DNA from: Alphaproteobacteria bacterium UBA1002
Lineage (GTDB): Bacteria; Pseudomonadota; Alphaproteobacteria; Rickettsiales; UBA998
NCBI GenBank assembly: GCA_002291845.1
Contig: DBAU01000016.1
Span: 527-35,174, forward strand
Direction: 5' to 3'
DNA length: 34,648 bases
Both the position numbers and the translations under genes were made by a program. Numbering within the stretch: position 1 is the stretch's first letter; every line of letters begins with the position of its first letter. Below the pieces are notes generated by a model. The model saw only the letters and a program-made list of their open reading frames with translations, ran no database searches and had not been told where the DNA came from. Shown piece after piece: positions 7,690 through 15,323 of the stretch.

Positions 7690-8550
7690 ATGCAAGATGA
7701 ATCCCTCCATCCTGTGTGGCACCGCATTGCGGAAGCGCTTGAGCGTCTGGCGCCTTCTCCTGCAGATGCTCATCGTGATGTACACCATCATGATGCGTAT
7801 GTGTGGCATCCGCCCACACAGTTTGAGCCGGTTATATCAACCCATGCTTTGCCCCTTGGACTGGTACGGGGTGTTGATCTGCAAAAGGCACAATTACTAG
7901 AAAATACAGAGCGTTTTGCACGTGGATATCCCGCGAATAATGCCCTGCTGTGGGGCGCGCGAGGTACCGGCAAAAGCTCGCTCGTCAAGGCGGTTCACCG
8001 GGAACTGTGTGAACGGTTGCCGGGGAAGCTGGCGCTTATTGAAGTCGCCCGCGAGGATATTGGTGCCCTGCCCGCCTTGTTAACGCACTTGTATGGTCAG
8101 CCACGTCGCTTTTTGTTGTTGTGTGATGATCTTTCCTTCGATCAGGACGATCACTCGTACAAGTCATTAAAGTCTGTTTTGGAAGGCGGCATCCGTGGTC
8201 GCCCGGAAAACGTTCTGTTTTATGCAACGTCTAATCGCCGCCATTTAATGCCACGCGAGATGATGGAAAATGAACAGCGTGCCGCGCTCCATGGTGCAGA
8301 GGTAATTGATGAGAAAGTCTCACTTTCAGATCGATTTGGGTTATGGCTTGGCTTCCATTTGATGGACCAGTCCACATATTTTTGTATTATCGAGGCATAC
8401 CTTCGCCATTTTGCTTTAGTTTACCCGCAGGAACAGTGGCAAGCAGAGGCGGTTGAATGGTCACGCACACGGGGATCATGTTCTGGGCGCGTGGCATGGC
8501 AATTTGTGACGGATCTGGCGGGGCGTTTAGGCAAACCGCTGCAATTCTAG
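7690..8550 (+). CDS. DUF815-family AAA ATPase
   Basis: A predicted cytoplasmic P-loop ATPase of 286 residues whose cellular role is not known. Walker A is GARGTGKSS (89-97), Walker B is FLLLCDDLSF (141-150), and a sensor-1 stretch ATSNRRHL follows (179-186). Then come the family-typical LSDRFGLWLGFH and SGRVAWQFVTDL. The preceding residues contain a His-rich patch (VHHHDAYVWH). In many alphaproteobacteria this family is encoded near the surE–pcm–M23 and yajC–secD blocks, and that neighbourhood is kept here although the gene points the other way. Its stop lies one base from the stop of the convergent lipoprotein gene. No Shine-Dalgarno is obvious before ATG 7690. Confidence 0.88.
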   Translation: MQDESLHPVWHRIAEALERLAPSPADAHRDVHHHDAYVWHPPTQFEPVISTHALPLGLVRGVDLQKAQLLENTERFARGYPANNALLWGARGTGKSSLVKAVHRELCERLPGKLALIEVAREDIGALPALLTHLYGQPRRFLLLCDDLSFDQDDHSYKSLKSVLEGGIRGRPENVLFYATSNRRHLMPREMMENEQRAALHGAEVIDEKVSLSDRFGLWLGFHLMDQSTYFCIIEAYLRHFALVYPQEQWQAEAVEWSRTRGSCSGRVAWQFVTDLAGRLGKPLQF

Positions 8551-8551
8551 C

Positions 8552-9442
8552 TCAATCCTCAACAAGCAGCGCGCGCGGGTCGGCAGGACTGCCCATCTGG
8601 TAGAGCCCAAAAAATAGCTGCGATTGACCACCGTTACTTCCCGCACCGACAAAACCAATCAGTTGTCCACGCACCACGGAATCTCCAAGGCGCACAACCG
8701 TCTCGCCAAGCTGTCCATACTGTGACGACCAGCCTCCTTTATGGCTTAGAGTAACAGTCATTCCGGCTGCACCACTGGGTCCGGTACTCTGTACTTTACC
8801 ATCCTCCGTTGCGCGTACCGGATCACCTTTCATGGCTCGAATACGCATTCCCTTCGTGGCTGCAGTGTATGGTTCCGCCACATCACCCCGAACTGGCCAG
8901 ATGAATTGTGGGGGTGCACGTCCTTCTGCTTCTGCGCTCTCCTGCGCATAATAATCAACGTTTGACGCGCGAGCGTTAGCATCCGCTGTGGATGGAGGCT
9001 GCTGGTTAACGCTCTGTATTTCATTCAAAGGTGGAACATTGGTTTGCGCTTTATAATCGTAATATCCTTCACCTGGCTCCCCGGTTCGTTTAAGTGCTGG
9101 CTCCACCACTGTGCCTTGTTGGCCTGATTTATATGCCTCTATGGCCTGAGCAGGCGGGGGCGCTGGGGTAAGCGCAGTGGGAGGTGGAAGATCCGTGCTA
9201 GAAACATCACCTACTTCAGCAGCCACTCCATAATCATGGACGGGAGAGACATATTTGGCTTCTTGATCATCCGGCATATCGGCTCGGTTGTGATTAGAAT
9301 ATTTAGGTATTTCCATGCCATTATTACCCATGGGTCCGTCTTGTCCGTAGAAATAGCTACCGCGATAATCTACTGGGGCTGGTTTCTGAGTACAGCCTAC
9401 AATGAACAAGAGACACACAATGGAAAGCAGAGGACGAAACAT
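8552..9442 (-). CDS. Degenerate M23/LytM-domain lipoprotein (NlpD-like)
   Basis: A 296-residue envelope lipoprotein. The signal peptide MFRPLLSIVCLLFIVGC ends in a lipobox with Cys17. The start at 9442 follows AAGGAG by five bases. A long Pro/Ala/Gln-rich linker fills about residues 20-175. The C-terminal part (about 178-296) has the M23 order: FIWPVRGDV, then GMRIRAMKGDPVRATEDGKV, MTVTLSHKGGWSSQYGQL, and GDSVVRGQLIGFVGAG. The metal ligands are lost: the usual G-x-D-I reads GMRI, and the H-x-H-F motif reads QLFF. Inactive LytM proteins such as NlpD and EnvC activate cell-wall amidases, so an activator role is inferred. No LysM domain is seen. It lies 67 bases downstream of pcm. Confidence 0.85.
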   Translation of the reverse strand: MFRPLLSIVCLLFIVGCTQKPAPVDYRGSYFYGQDGPMGNNGMEIPKYSNHNRADMPDDQEAKYVSPVHDYGVAAEVGDVSSTDLPPPTALTPAPPPAQAIEAYKSGQQGTVVEPALKRTGEPGEGYYDYKAQTNVPPLNEIQSVNQQPPSTADANARASNVDYYAQESAEAEGRAPPQFIWPVRGDVAEPYTAATKGMRIRAMKGDPVRATEDGKVQSTGPSGAAGMTVTLSHKGGWSSQYGQLGETVVRLGDSVVRGQLIGFVGAGSNGGQSQLFFGLYQMGSPADPRALLVED

Positions 9443-9465
9443 AAGCACTCCTTCACGCTTTCTAT

Positions 9466-9482
9466 ATTAGTTTTCAACTAAT
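9466..9482. repeat. Inverted repeat upstream of the M23 lipoprotein gene
   Basis: ATTAGTT and AACTAAT form a perfect 7-bp repeat around three bases in the 67-bp pcm–lipoprotein gap. On the minus strand it lies between a TTTACC and a TAATAT box, so it could be an operator in a weak promoter, or a weak hairpin after pcm. Confidence 0.35.
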
Positions 9483-9509
9483 AATTGGTAAAGAGTGGAC
9501 ACTGCTGTT

Positions 9510-10208
9510 TCAGGACGGCGCTTTTCCGGTGATCAGCGGCACAAAACGCACATTCATTAAATGCTGAGAAGTGTAGCCTTCGGCTGTTCGTTCCAGGCGG
9601 AGCAAAATCTGATCGCCCGTCGGATCGCCCACCGGCATTACCATCACGCCACCGATTTCGAGCTGCTCTACCAGCGCGGCAGGCACCTCCTTAGCCGCGG
9701 CGGTCACAATGATTCGCTCAAACGGCGCAACTTCCGGCCAGCCTTTGGTTCCATCTCCTACACGTGACGTGATATTGCCCAGTCGCAGTTTTCTGAAACG
9801 CTCCTCGGCAATTTCGGCTAATGCGCGGTGCCGCTCAATCGTATACACGCGACGTGCCAGCCGTGATAAAATCGCCGCCTGATAGCCCGAGCCGGTGCCA
9901 ATCTCCAGCACGCGGTGACGGTCGGACACATCTAGAGCGGCGGTCATCCACGCCACAATTTGCGGCTGGCTGATGGTTTGGCCGGATTCAATCGGCAGGG
10001 CGGTATCAGCATAGGCTTTGTCCACAAACATCCGCGGGACAAACAGTTCACGCGGGATGCTCTCCAGCGCGGAAAGAACACGGGTGTCACGGATGCCGGC
10101 ACTGCGTAGCTTCATGAGAAGCTTAATTTTTCCGCTGAGGAAGGGGTCGATGCCGGTCTCCGGATCAAAGGCAGTGTGGGAGGGTGGCGTGTCGGAGAGG
10201 TCACTCAT
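9510..10208 (-). CDS. pcm: Protein-L-isoaspartate O-methyltransferase
   Basis: This enzyme uses S-adenosylmethionine to methylate isoaspartyl residues in aged proteins and begin their repair. The protein has 232 residues. It shows the family substrate region FVDKAYADTALPIESGQTIS followed by QPQIVAWM. The SAM-binding motif is VLEIGTGSGYQAAILSRLA, then VYTIERHRALAEIAEER, with the later FERIIVTAAAKEVP and a C-terminal LMNVRFVPL. The ATG begins 7 bases after the surE stop. The surE–pcm pair is widely conserved in proteobacteria and is thought to serve stress survival. No strong ribosome site is seen, which may mean coupling to surE. Confidence 0.96.
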   Translation of the reverse strand: MSDLSDTPPSHTAFDPETGIDPFLSGKIKLLMKLRSAGIRDTRVLSALESIPRELFVPRMFVDKAYADTALPIESGQTISQPQIVAWMTAALDVSDRHRVLEIGTGSGYQAAILSRLARRVYTIERHRALAEIAEERFRKLRLGNITSRVGDGTKGWPEVAPFERIIVTAAAKEVPAALVEQLEIGGVMVMPVGDPTGDQILLRLERTAEGYTSQHLMNVRFVPLITGKAPS

Positions 10209-10215
10209 GAGGCGC

Positions 10216-11010
10216 TTACCAAGCTAGTCGCTCGCCTAGTGCCTCAAGCAACGCGTGGCTGGTGAGATCAAGGCAAAGCGGGGTGAGAGTCACATAACCT
10301 TCCTTCAACAGAGAGTGATCCGAGCCGGGGGTATGGTCTTTCAGCTCATCAAAACTGGTGCCGCCAATCCAGTAATAGGGCCGTCCTTTGGGATCCTCGC
10401 GCTTGACCAGCTTTTCCATGATGCGGCGCTGGCCTTGTGGCGCAAGGCGGAACCCTTTGGCCTTTCCAGGCTCCACGGCGGGAATATTCACTGACAGCAA
10501 ATGTCCTTTGGGTAGCGCTATACCTTGCAGGTGCCGCAGCGCCTGCTCACCGTAATAGGCCGCAGTTTCCCAGTTCACCGGGCCGCTTTCCTGATAATGC
10601 TGGCTGAAGGCCACGGAAGGCAAATCAAGCAACGCCCCCTCCATGGCAGCGGCGATCGTGCCGGAGTAGGTCACATCTTCCGCAACGTTGGAGCCGCGAT
10701 TGATGCCAGAGAGCACGATCACCGGCGGCTCATCACGCGGAATGATCTCGCGCACGGCCAGCAAGACGCAATCCGTGGGGGTGCCGGTTACGGCGTAGCG
10801 TTTTTCGCCGAGCTGGCGCACGCGCAGTGGCAAATGCAATGTCAATGAATGGGCGACGCCGCTTTGCTCGGATTCTGGCGCGACCACCCACACATCATCG
10901 GAGAATTGCCGAGCCACCTTCTCCAGGGCTGCGATGCCGGGCGCATGAATTCCGTCATCATTGCTGATGAGGATGCGGGCGCCGGTGAGGTCTGCGGGAA
11001 GTATGAGCAT
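10216..11010 (-). CDS. surE: 5'/3'-nucleotidase SurE
   Basis: SurE is a metal-dependent phosphatase of nucleoside monophosphates and short polyphosphates. Its 264 residues are standard. The N-terminal metal site is ARILISNDDGIHAPGI with Asn17, Asp18 and Asp19. This is followed by VVAPESEQSGVAHSLTLH, TPTDCVLLAV, and the metal-binding VIVLSGINRGSNVAEDVTYS. Next comes GTIAAAMEGALLDLPSVAFS. A GGGTAAC stretch precedes the ATG. The gene heads a surE–pcm–M23 lipoprotein run and is separated from serS, its common alphaproteobacterial neighbour, by an unrecognised gene and a repeat. Confidence 0.97.
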   Translation of the reverse strand: MLILPADLTGARILISNDDGIHAPGIAALEKVARQFSDDVWVVAPESEQSGVAHSLTLHLPLRVRQLGEKRYAVTGTPTDCVLLAVREIIPRDEPPVIVLSGINRGSNVAEDVTYSGTIAAAMEGALLDLPSVAFSQHYQESGPVNWETAAYYGEQALRHLQGIALPKGHLLSVNIPAVEPGKAKGFRLAPQGQRRIMEKLVKREDPKGRPYYWIGGTSFDELKDHTPGSDHSLLKEGYVTLTPLCLDLTSHALLEALGERLAW

Positions 11011-11030
11011 GTTACCCGTTTATTCCATCT

Positions 11031-11056
11031 GTCTTTTCCGCGAAAGCAGGAATCCA
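11031..11056. repeat. Degenerate copy of a dispersed GCGAAAGC hairpin repeat
   Basis: The stretch TTCCGCGAAAGCAGGAATCC closely resembles the dispersed proteobacterial repeat whose core is TTCCCGCGAAAGCGGGAA. One reading frame gives FPRKQESI, the usual FPRKRESR-like conceptual translation of such repeats. TTCC and GC pair with GC and GGAA around a GAAA tetraloop, with one bulged A. It lies just upstream of surE, at the edge of the segment that separates surE from serS. Confidence 0.6.
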
Positions 11057-11155
11057 TTTTTCTTCCCATGCCTAACGATGCTCCCACTAGAGTAGGATAT
11101 TTCAGCATCCTATTTCGACCACTGAAAAATGTTCACGCAGCGGAATAAACACTGA

Positions 11156-11629
11156 TTATTTAATAATGCTAGGACCGCTCACCAAAATGGAGGCGTCGGC
11201 CTCTTTTTCATCCTTAATTTTTGCCGCATGGCCGCCTGTCTTGGATTCCTGTAATGCCTTGCGCAATGCGCGGTTTTCGAACATGAGGCCATACCCTGAT
11301 CGAATCGCTTGATCTTCAATCTGCTTGTGATGATACGAATCCGGAATTGCATCGGCAGCAATAATACCAGCGCCAACAGATACGCCTAGCTGGAAATCAT
11401 TTATCAATTCTTTGGCTTTCAGGTCCTTAAACGAGAATTTACCTTTAGCGCGCTTGAAAAGGAGGTTGATAGCCACGGATGCTACGGCCGAAAGACTAGA
11501 AACAGTAACTCCGGCTAACACTCGATCCCAAGTGGTTGGGCTGCCATAGAGCTGCTTGGAATGCGCGTTCGACAAGCTTTCCGCATGAACGGAATCCTTG
11601 TTGTTTATATCAGGCGAACTCACTCTCAT
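11156..11629 (-). CDS. Hypothetical protein with hydrophobic central segments
   Basis: I do not recognise this protein. It has 157 residues if started at ATG 11629 (GGAG lies only two bases upstream); a GTG at 11644 is the alternative. The N-terminus is polar. Two moderately hydrophobic stretches follow: roughly DRVLAGVTVSSLSAVASVAI and, further on, FQLGVSVGAGIIAADAIPDS. The C-terminus is charged (KIKDEKEADASI). Two weak membrane helices or a buried helical pair are possible. The gene sits alone between serS and surE, with its own predicted extended -10 promoter. It is visibly more AT-rich than both neighbours, and a dispersed repeat lies beyond its 3' end. Acquisition or a lineage-specific gene is an inference. 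Confidence 0.65.
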   Translation of the reverse strand: MRVSSPDINNKDSVHAESLSNAHSKQLYGSPTTWDRVLAGVTVSSLSAVASVAINLLFKRAKGKFSFKDLKAKELINDFQLGVSVGAGIIAADAIPDSYHHKQIEDQAIRSGYGLMFENRALRKALQESKTGGHAAKIKDEKEADASILVSGPSIIK

Positions 11630-11655
11630 ATCTCCACGTAACACAATTGAGATGG

Positions 11656-11664
11656 ATTATAACA
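11656..11664 (-). promoter_or_regulatory. Predicted extended -10 promoter of the hypothetical gene
   Basis: The minus strand reads TGTTATAAT, a perfect -10 box (11661-11656) with the TGn extension. No good -35 box is present at the usual distance. The predicted start is about 20 bases before ATG 11629. Confidence 0.5.
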
Positions 11665-11704
11665 AAGTTAGATGGATAGAATATTACAATAACATTAAAA
11701 TCTT

Positions 11705-12973
11705 TTAGCGTTCTATCTTCGTCATCCCGCCCATGTAAGGCACCAGCGCGTCGGGGATGGTAATGCTCCCATCGGCCTGCTGGTAATTCTCTAAAATCGC
11801 AATCATGGTGCGGCCGATGGCGAGGCCAGAGCCGTTGAGCGTATGCACAAACTCCGTGCGCTTCTCGCCTTTGACCGGGCGGTAGCGTGCCTTCATGCGC
11901 CGCGCTTGAAACGCGCCAAAATTGGAGCAGCTGGAAATCTCTCGGTAAGCCCCCTGCCCCGGCAGCCAGACTTCGATGTCATACGTCTTTTGCGCGCCAA
12001 AGCCGGTATCACCCGAGCAAAGCAGCATCACGCGGTAATGCAGCCCCAGTTTTTTGAGAATGCTTTCGGCGGCAGAGAGCATGCGCTCATGCTCGTCCTG
12101 GCTCATCTCCGGCGGGACGATACTGACCAGCTCTACCTTGGAAAACTGGTGCTGGCGGATCATGCCGCGCGTATCCCGCCCCGCTGAGCCCGCTTCGGAG
12201 CGGAAACACGGCGTATATGCGGTGTAGCGCCGGGGAAGCGTTTCCGGTTCCATAATTGCGTCGGCGACCATGTTGGTAAGCGGGACCTCGGCCGTGGGAA
12301 TGAGGTAATAATCGGTGGTGGTTTTGAAAAGGTCTTCTTCAAATTTGGGCAGTTGGCCGGTGCCATACATGGCATGGGCGCGCATCATCAGCGGCGGCAC
12401 GACTTCCGTGTAACCCCAGTCTTGCGTATGATTATCCAGCATAAAGCTGGTTAGTGCGCGCTCCATGCGGGCGAGTGCACCAGAAAGCAGCACAAACCGT
12501 GCGCCGGACATCTTGGCCGCGGTTTCAAAATCCATCTGCCCCAGCGCTTCGCCGAGATCAAAATGCTCCTTTGGGGTGCTGAGCGTTGGCGGAGTGCCTT
12601 CACGCTTCACTTCCACATTGGCGGTCTCATCTGCGCCCACGGGGACGGCATCATCCAGGACATTCGGAATAGCGGCCAGTCGATCCTGCAGCGGATCATT
12701 GGCGGCAAGTGCCTCTTCCAGGGCTTTTAACTGAGCGCCCACCTCGCGCGATTCCGCAAACAGCGGCTCGGCATCCTGCCCTTTGGCCTTCGCCTGCCCA
12801 GCCTGTTTGGCCAACTCATTGCGGCGAGCCTGCAGCTGCTGTACCTGCGTCATCTGCGCACGCCGTGCCTCGTCGAGGGCGAGCAGTTCTGCGCTGAGCG
12901 CCGCCAGACCACGTTTGGCCAGTGCGGCATCGAATGCGTCCGGATGGTCGCGAATCCACTTGATGTCATGCAT
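11705..12973 (-). CDS. serS: Serine–tRNA ligase
   Basis: A class II synthetase that charges tRNA-Ser and also supplies tRNA-Sec where present. Its 422 residues start at MHDIKWIRDHPDAFDAALAK. The tRNA-binding antiparallel coiled coil covers about residues 25-105, rich in Ala, Gln, Arg and Glu. Motif 2 is seen as FRSEAGSAGRDTRGMIRQHQ FSKVELV, and motif 3 in the C-terminal NGSGLAIGRTMIAILENYQQ. The active-site region EISSCSNFGAFQARR is also intact. The start codon overlaps the tatC stop by eight bases. It is the last gene of the long dgt–tat run. Confidence 0.97.
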   Translation of the reverse strand: MHDIKWIRDHPDAFDAALAKRGLAALSAELLALDEARRAQMTQVQQLQARRNELAKQAGQAKAKGQDAEPLFAESREVGAQLKALEEALAANDPLQDRLAAIPNVLDDAVPVGADETANVEVKREGTPPTLSTPKEHFDLGEALGQMDFETAAKMSGARFVLLSGALARMERALTSFMLDNHTQDWGYTEVVPPLMMRAHAMYGTGQLPKFEEDLFKTTTDYYLIPTAEVPLTNMVADAIMEPETLPRRYTAYTPCFRSEAGSAGRDTRGMIRQHQFSKVELVSIVPPEMSQDEHERMLSAAESILKKLGLHYRVMLLCSGDTGFGAQKTYDIEVWLPGQGAYREISSCSNFGAFQARRMKARYRPVKGEKRTEFVHTLNGSGLAIGRTMIAILENYQQADGSITIPDALVPYMGGMTKIER

Positions 12974-13748
12974 GAGTTGCAGGCTCCTGATCGTCTTTTT
13001 TCACTAGCTTACACGCGATAATGGAGAGTTCGTATAAAAGATACAGGGCGCTGAAAAGCCCTAACTGGCTGATCACGTCCGGCGGGGTCAGAATGGCCGC
13101 CACTGTGATAAGGATGACGATGGCGAAGCGCCGACCATTTTTCAGGGTCTCCACCGAGATCAGCCCCACCCGTACCAGCAGTGTGAGCAGAATCGGCAGC
13201 TGAAACGAAATGCCAAACGCGAGGATGATCGACATGGACAGATCGAGGTATTCGCTCATGCGCGCTTCCAGTTGCAGCGGCAAGCCGAAGGCATCAGTGC
13301 CGGTTTCAAAGCTGAGAAAAAATGCCCAGGCAGCAGGAAAGATATAAAAATATGCCATTGCCGCGCCAAGGAAAAACAGCGCCGGCGCGGCCACCAGATA
13401 GGGCAGTAGCACGCGCTTTTCATGTTTGTACAAGCCTGGGGCTAAGAACAGATAAACCTGTGTGGCAAGCATGGGAAACGCCAACAGAAACGCCGTGAAC
13501 AGCGCCAGCTGCATTTTGGTGACAAACGCTTCCGCCAGCCCGGTGTAAATCAGCCGCCGTCCGTCTGCCACGCCAAACGCATCCTGTAGCGGCAGGCTGA
13601 GCAGCGCAAACGTCTGGTCGGATACCAAATAGCCCAGGGCGAACCCCACGAGCAGCGTGAGGATGGCCCATTTCAGGCGGGCACGCAGCTCAACGAGATG
13701 GGTAAGCAGCGGCTGCGGTGCATCATGCGGCTGAGCGTCAGGTGTCAT
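12966..13748 (-). CDS. tatC: Twin-arginine translocase subunit TatC
   Basis: TatC is the six-helix inner-membrane receptor for twin-arginine signal peptides of folded exported proteins. Its 260 residues begin with an N-terminal tail holding PLLTHLVELRARLKWAILTL, the conserved HLxELRxR signature. Later landmarks are AFVTKMQLALFTAFLLAFPM, YLFLAPGLYKHEKRVLLPYL, FGISFQLPILLTLLVRVGLI, and the final helices near residues 205-245. It overlaps tatB by 11 bases upstream and serS by 8 bases downstream, so the three are probably translated from one message. Confidence 0.97.
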   Translation of the reverse strand: MTPDAQPHDAPQPLLTHLVELRARLKWAILTLLVGFALGYLVSDQTFALLSLPLQDAFGVADGRRLIYTGLAEAFVTKMQLALFTAFLLAFPMLATQVYLFLAPGLYKHEKRVLLPYLVAAPALFFLGAAMAYFYIFPAAWAFFLSFETGTDAFGLPLQLEARMSEYLDLSMSIILAFGISFQLPILLTLLVRVGLISVETLKNGRRFAIVILITVAAILTPPDVISQLGLFSALYLLYELSIIACKLVKKDDQEPATHA

Positions 13749-14097
13749 GAGACGGCTCTTTGGCTAAGGCGGGTACGGCCTGTGCGGTTTCATCATCCAC
13801 AGCGCCGACGCGCTCCGGTAGAAGGTCAGAGATATCAAAAACCTCCTGATATTCGCCTTGCTGATCGAGGATGAAATGCCGCTGGTCGCGGATGGATTCA
13901 CGCAGGCGCTTCAGCTCTTCCAGCTCGTCATCGCCAATCATCTCATCCATTTGGCGGCGGATTTCCTGCCCAAGCGAAGATATTCCGCGCACGAACCGCC
14001 CAACCGAGCGAATCAGCCGCGGTAATTCATTCGGCCCAACTGCCAGGACGGCCACCACCAGGATGACCAGTATTTCAGAAAAAGAGAGGCCGAACAT
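13738..14097 (-). CDS. tatB: Sec-independent translocase subunit TatB
   Basis: A single-pass membrane protein that forms the receptor complex with TatC. Its 119 residues start with the typical MFGLSFSEILVILVVAVLAV, then GPNELPRLIRSVGRFVR forming the hinge and amphipathic helix. An acidic helix (DEMIGDDELEELKRLRESI) and a variable tail follow. The Glu in the membrane segment (SEI) and the GPxxLP hinge are the features that separate TatB from TatA. The gene lies between tatA (10-base gap) and tatC (11-base overlap). Confidence 0.95.
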   Translation of the reverse strand: MFGLSFSEILVILVVAVLAVGPNELPRLIRSVGRFVRGISSLGQEIRRQMDEMIGDDELEELKRLRESIRDQRHFILDQQGEYQEVFDISDLLPERVGAVDDETAQAVPALAKEPSHDT

Positions 14098-14107
14098 GCC
14101 GGGCCAC

Positions 14108-14290
14108 TCAGGTGGAGGGGCCGCGGTCCGTCGGCAGCGTGGTCTGGTCGGACGCGTCGTCTTTCAGGCCGTTGCGCAGCGCACGCAGTCCTTTGCCAAC
14201 ATCGCCCATCAAACGTGGAATGCGCCCGGCACCAAATAAAAGCACCACGATAAACAGGATGATAACCAACTTTCCAAAGCTGAGGCTCAT
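14108..14290 (-). CDS. tatA: Sec-independent translocase subunit TatA
   Basis: The pore-forming Tat subunit, 60 residues. It begins MSLSFGKLVIILFIVVLLFG, with one membrane helix, then the FGAGRIP hinge and amphipathic helix RLMGDVGKGLRALRNGLKD, and ends in a short polar tail. The first gene of tatABC here, it starts 9 bases after the nagZ stop. The scpA and scpB genes often seen between nagZ and tatA in alphaproteobacteria are absent. Confidence 0.95.
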   Translation of the reverse strand: MSLSFGKLVIILFIVVLLFGAGRIPRLMGDVGKGLRALRNGLKDDASDQTTLPTDRGPST

Positions 14291-14299
14291 AAAACGCTC

Positions 14300-15322
14300 C
14301 TATGCGGCCATACCATGCGTCTGGCACAGAGATTGATATTCTGCAAGCAGGGCGCTTGTTTCATCACTGCGCATGGGCGAAATCAGCGTGGTTACGGCAT
14401 CAAGCCGTCCCTCCAGCGCAGTATCCCCCGGCGCAAGGGCTGCACTAATCGCTGCCATTTCATCCATGCGGCCATTGCAATGCAAAATCAAATCGCACCC
14501 GGCAGCGAGCGCGCCACGGGCCAGCGCACCAAAATCGCCCTGCAATGCTTTCATGGAGAGATCATCCGTCATCAGGAGACCATGAAAGCCAATTTGCTCA
14601 CGCACGAGCCGAATGGTTGCTGGTGAAAGCGTGGCAGGCTGCGCGGCATCAATCGCGGTGTAGCGAATATGCGCCGTCATGCCGAGGGGAATGTCCGCCA
14701 GTTCGCGGAAAGGCACAAAATCCTGAGCCAGTAGCTCTGGCAAGCTGGCCTGCACCACGGGCAGGTCCTCATGACTATCCACCTCGGCGCGGCCATGCCC
14801 GGGAATATGCTTCAGCACCGGCAGCACGCCGCCATCGAGCAGGCCGTCCGCCATGGCGCGGGCCAGTGCGACGACCTGCGCCGGCTCCGTGCCGTATGCG
14901 CGGTCTCCGATGATGTGGTGGCAGTACTCGGTGGGGATATCCGCGAGCGGCGCGCAATCGGTGTTGATGCCGCAGCCGACCAGATCATCCGCAATCAGGC
15001 GTGCGTTTAGGTATACCATCCGTTGCGCCGCATTCAGATCACGTGTGGCCACTTCGGCAAACAGTCCAGCGGCAGGCACAGCACGCCAGTGCGGTGGTTT
15101 AAGGCGAGCCACCCGCCCGCCTTCCTGATCAATCAAAATCAGCGGCAGATAGTCAGGATGCAGAGCTTTCAGGGCATCGGTAAGGCGGCGCAGTTGGTGC
15201 GGGTCCTGACAGTTGCGGGCGAACAGAATATAGCCCGCCGGACGCTCATTTTGAAAGAACACACGCTCCTCAGCAGTAAGCTGCGTGCCTTCAAGGCCAT
15301 AAATAACGGGTTTACGGTTCAT
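14300..15322 (-). CDS. nagZ: Beta-N-acetylhexosaminidase, glycoside hydrolase family 3
   Basis: NagZ removes GlcNAc from anhydro-muropeptides in the cytoplasm during peptidoglycan recycling. The protein has 340 residues in a single TIM barrel. Visible marks are LILIDQEGGRVARLKPPHW, the loop KHIPGHGRAEVDSHEDLPVV carrying the conserved His and Asp of the acid-base dyad, and GLLMTDDLSMKAL with the nucleophile Asp. No signal peptide is present, which agrees with a cytoplasmic site. The ATG lies one base after the stop of the SPOR gene, so coupling is likely. Codons here are markedly more GC-rich than in the SPOR gene next to it. Confidence 0.95.
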   Translation of the reverse strand: MNRKPVIYGLEGTQLTAEERVFFQNERPAGYILFARNCQDPHQLRRLTDALKALHPDYLPLILIDQEGGRVARLKPPHWRAVPAAGLFAEVATRDLNAAQRMVYLNARLIADDLVGCGINTDCAPLADIPTEYCHHIIGDRAYGTEPAQVVALARAMADGLLDGGVLPVLKHIPGHGRAEVDSHEDLPVVQASLPELLAQDFVPFRELADIPLGMTAHIRYTAIDAAQPATLSPATIRLVREQIGFHGLLMTDDLSMKALQGDFGALARGALAAGCDLILHCNGRMDEMAAISAALAPGDTALEGRLDAVTTLISPMRSDETSALLAEYQSLCQTHGMAA

Positions 15323-15323
15323 G

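Noticed and set aside
13871..14239. Plus-strand frame of 122 residues across tatB and tatA
   Set aside because: It is Ser/Arg-rich, antisense to two well-conserved genes and spans their junction.
14545..14913. Open frame of 122 residues on the plus strand inside nagZ
   Set aside because: It lies entirely opposite nagZ, has a biased Arg/Pro/Ala composition typical of antisense GC-rich frames and no recognisable domain.
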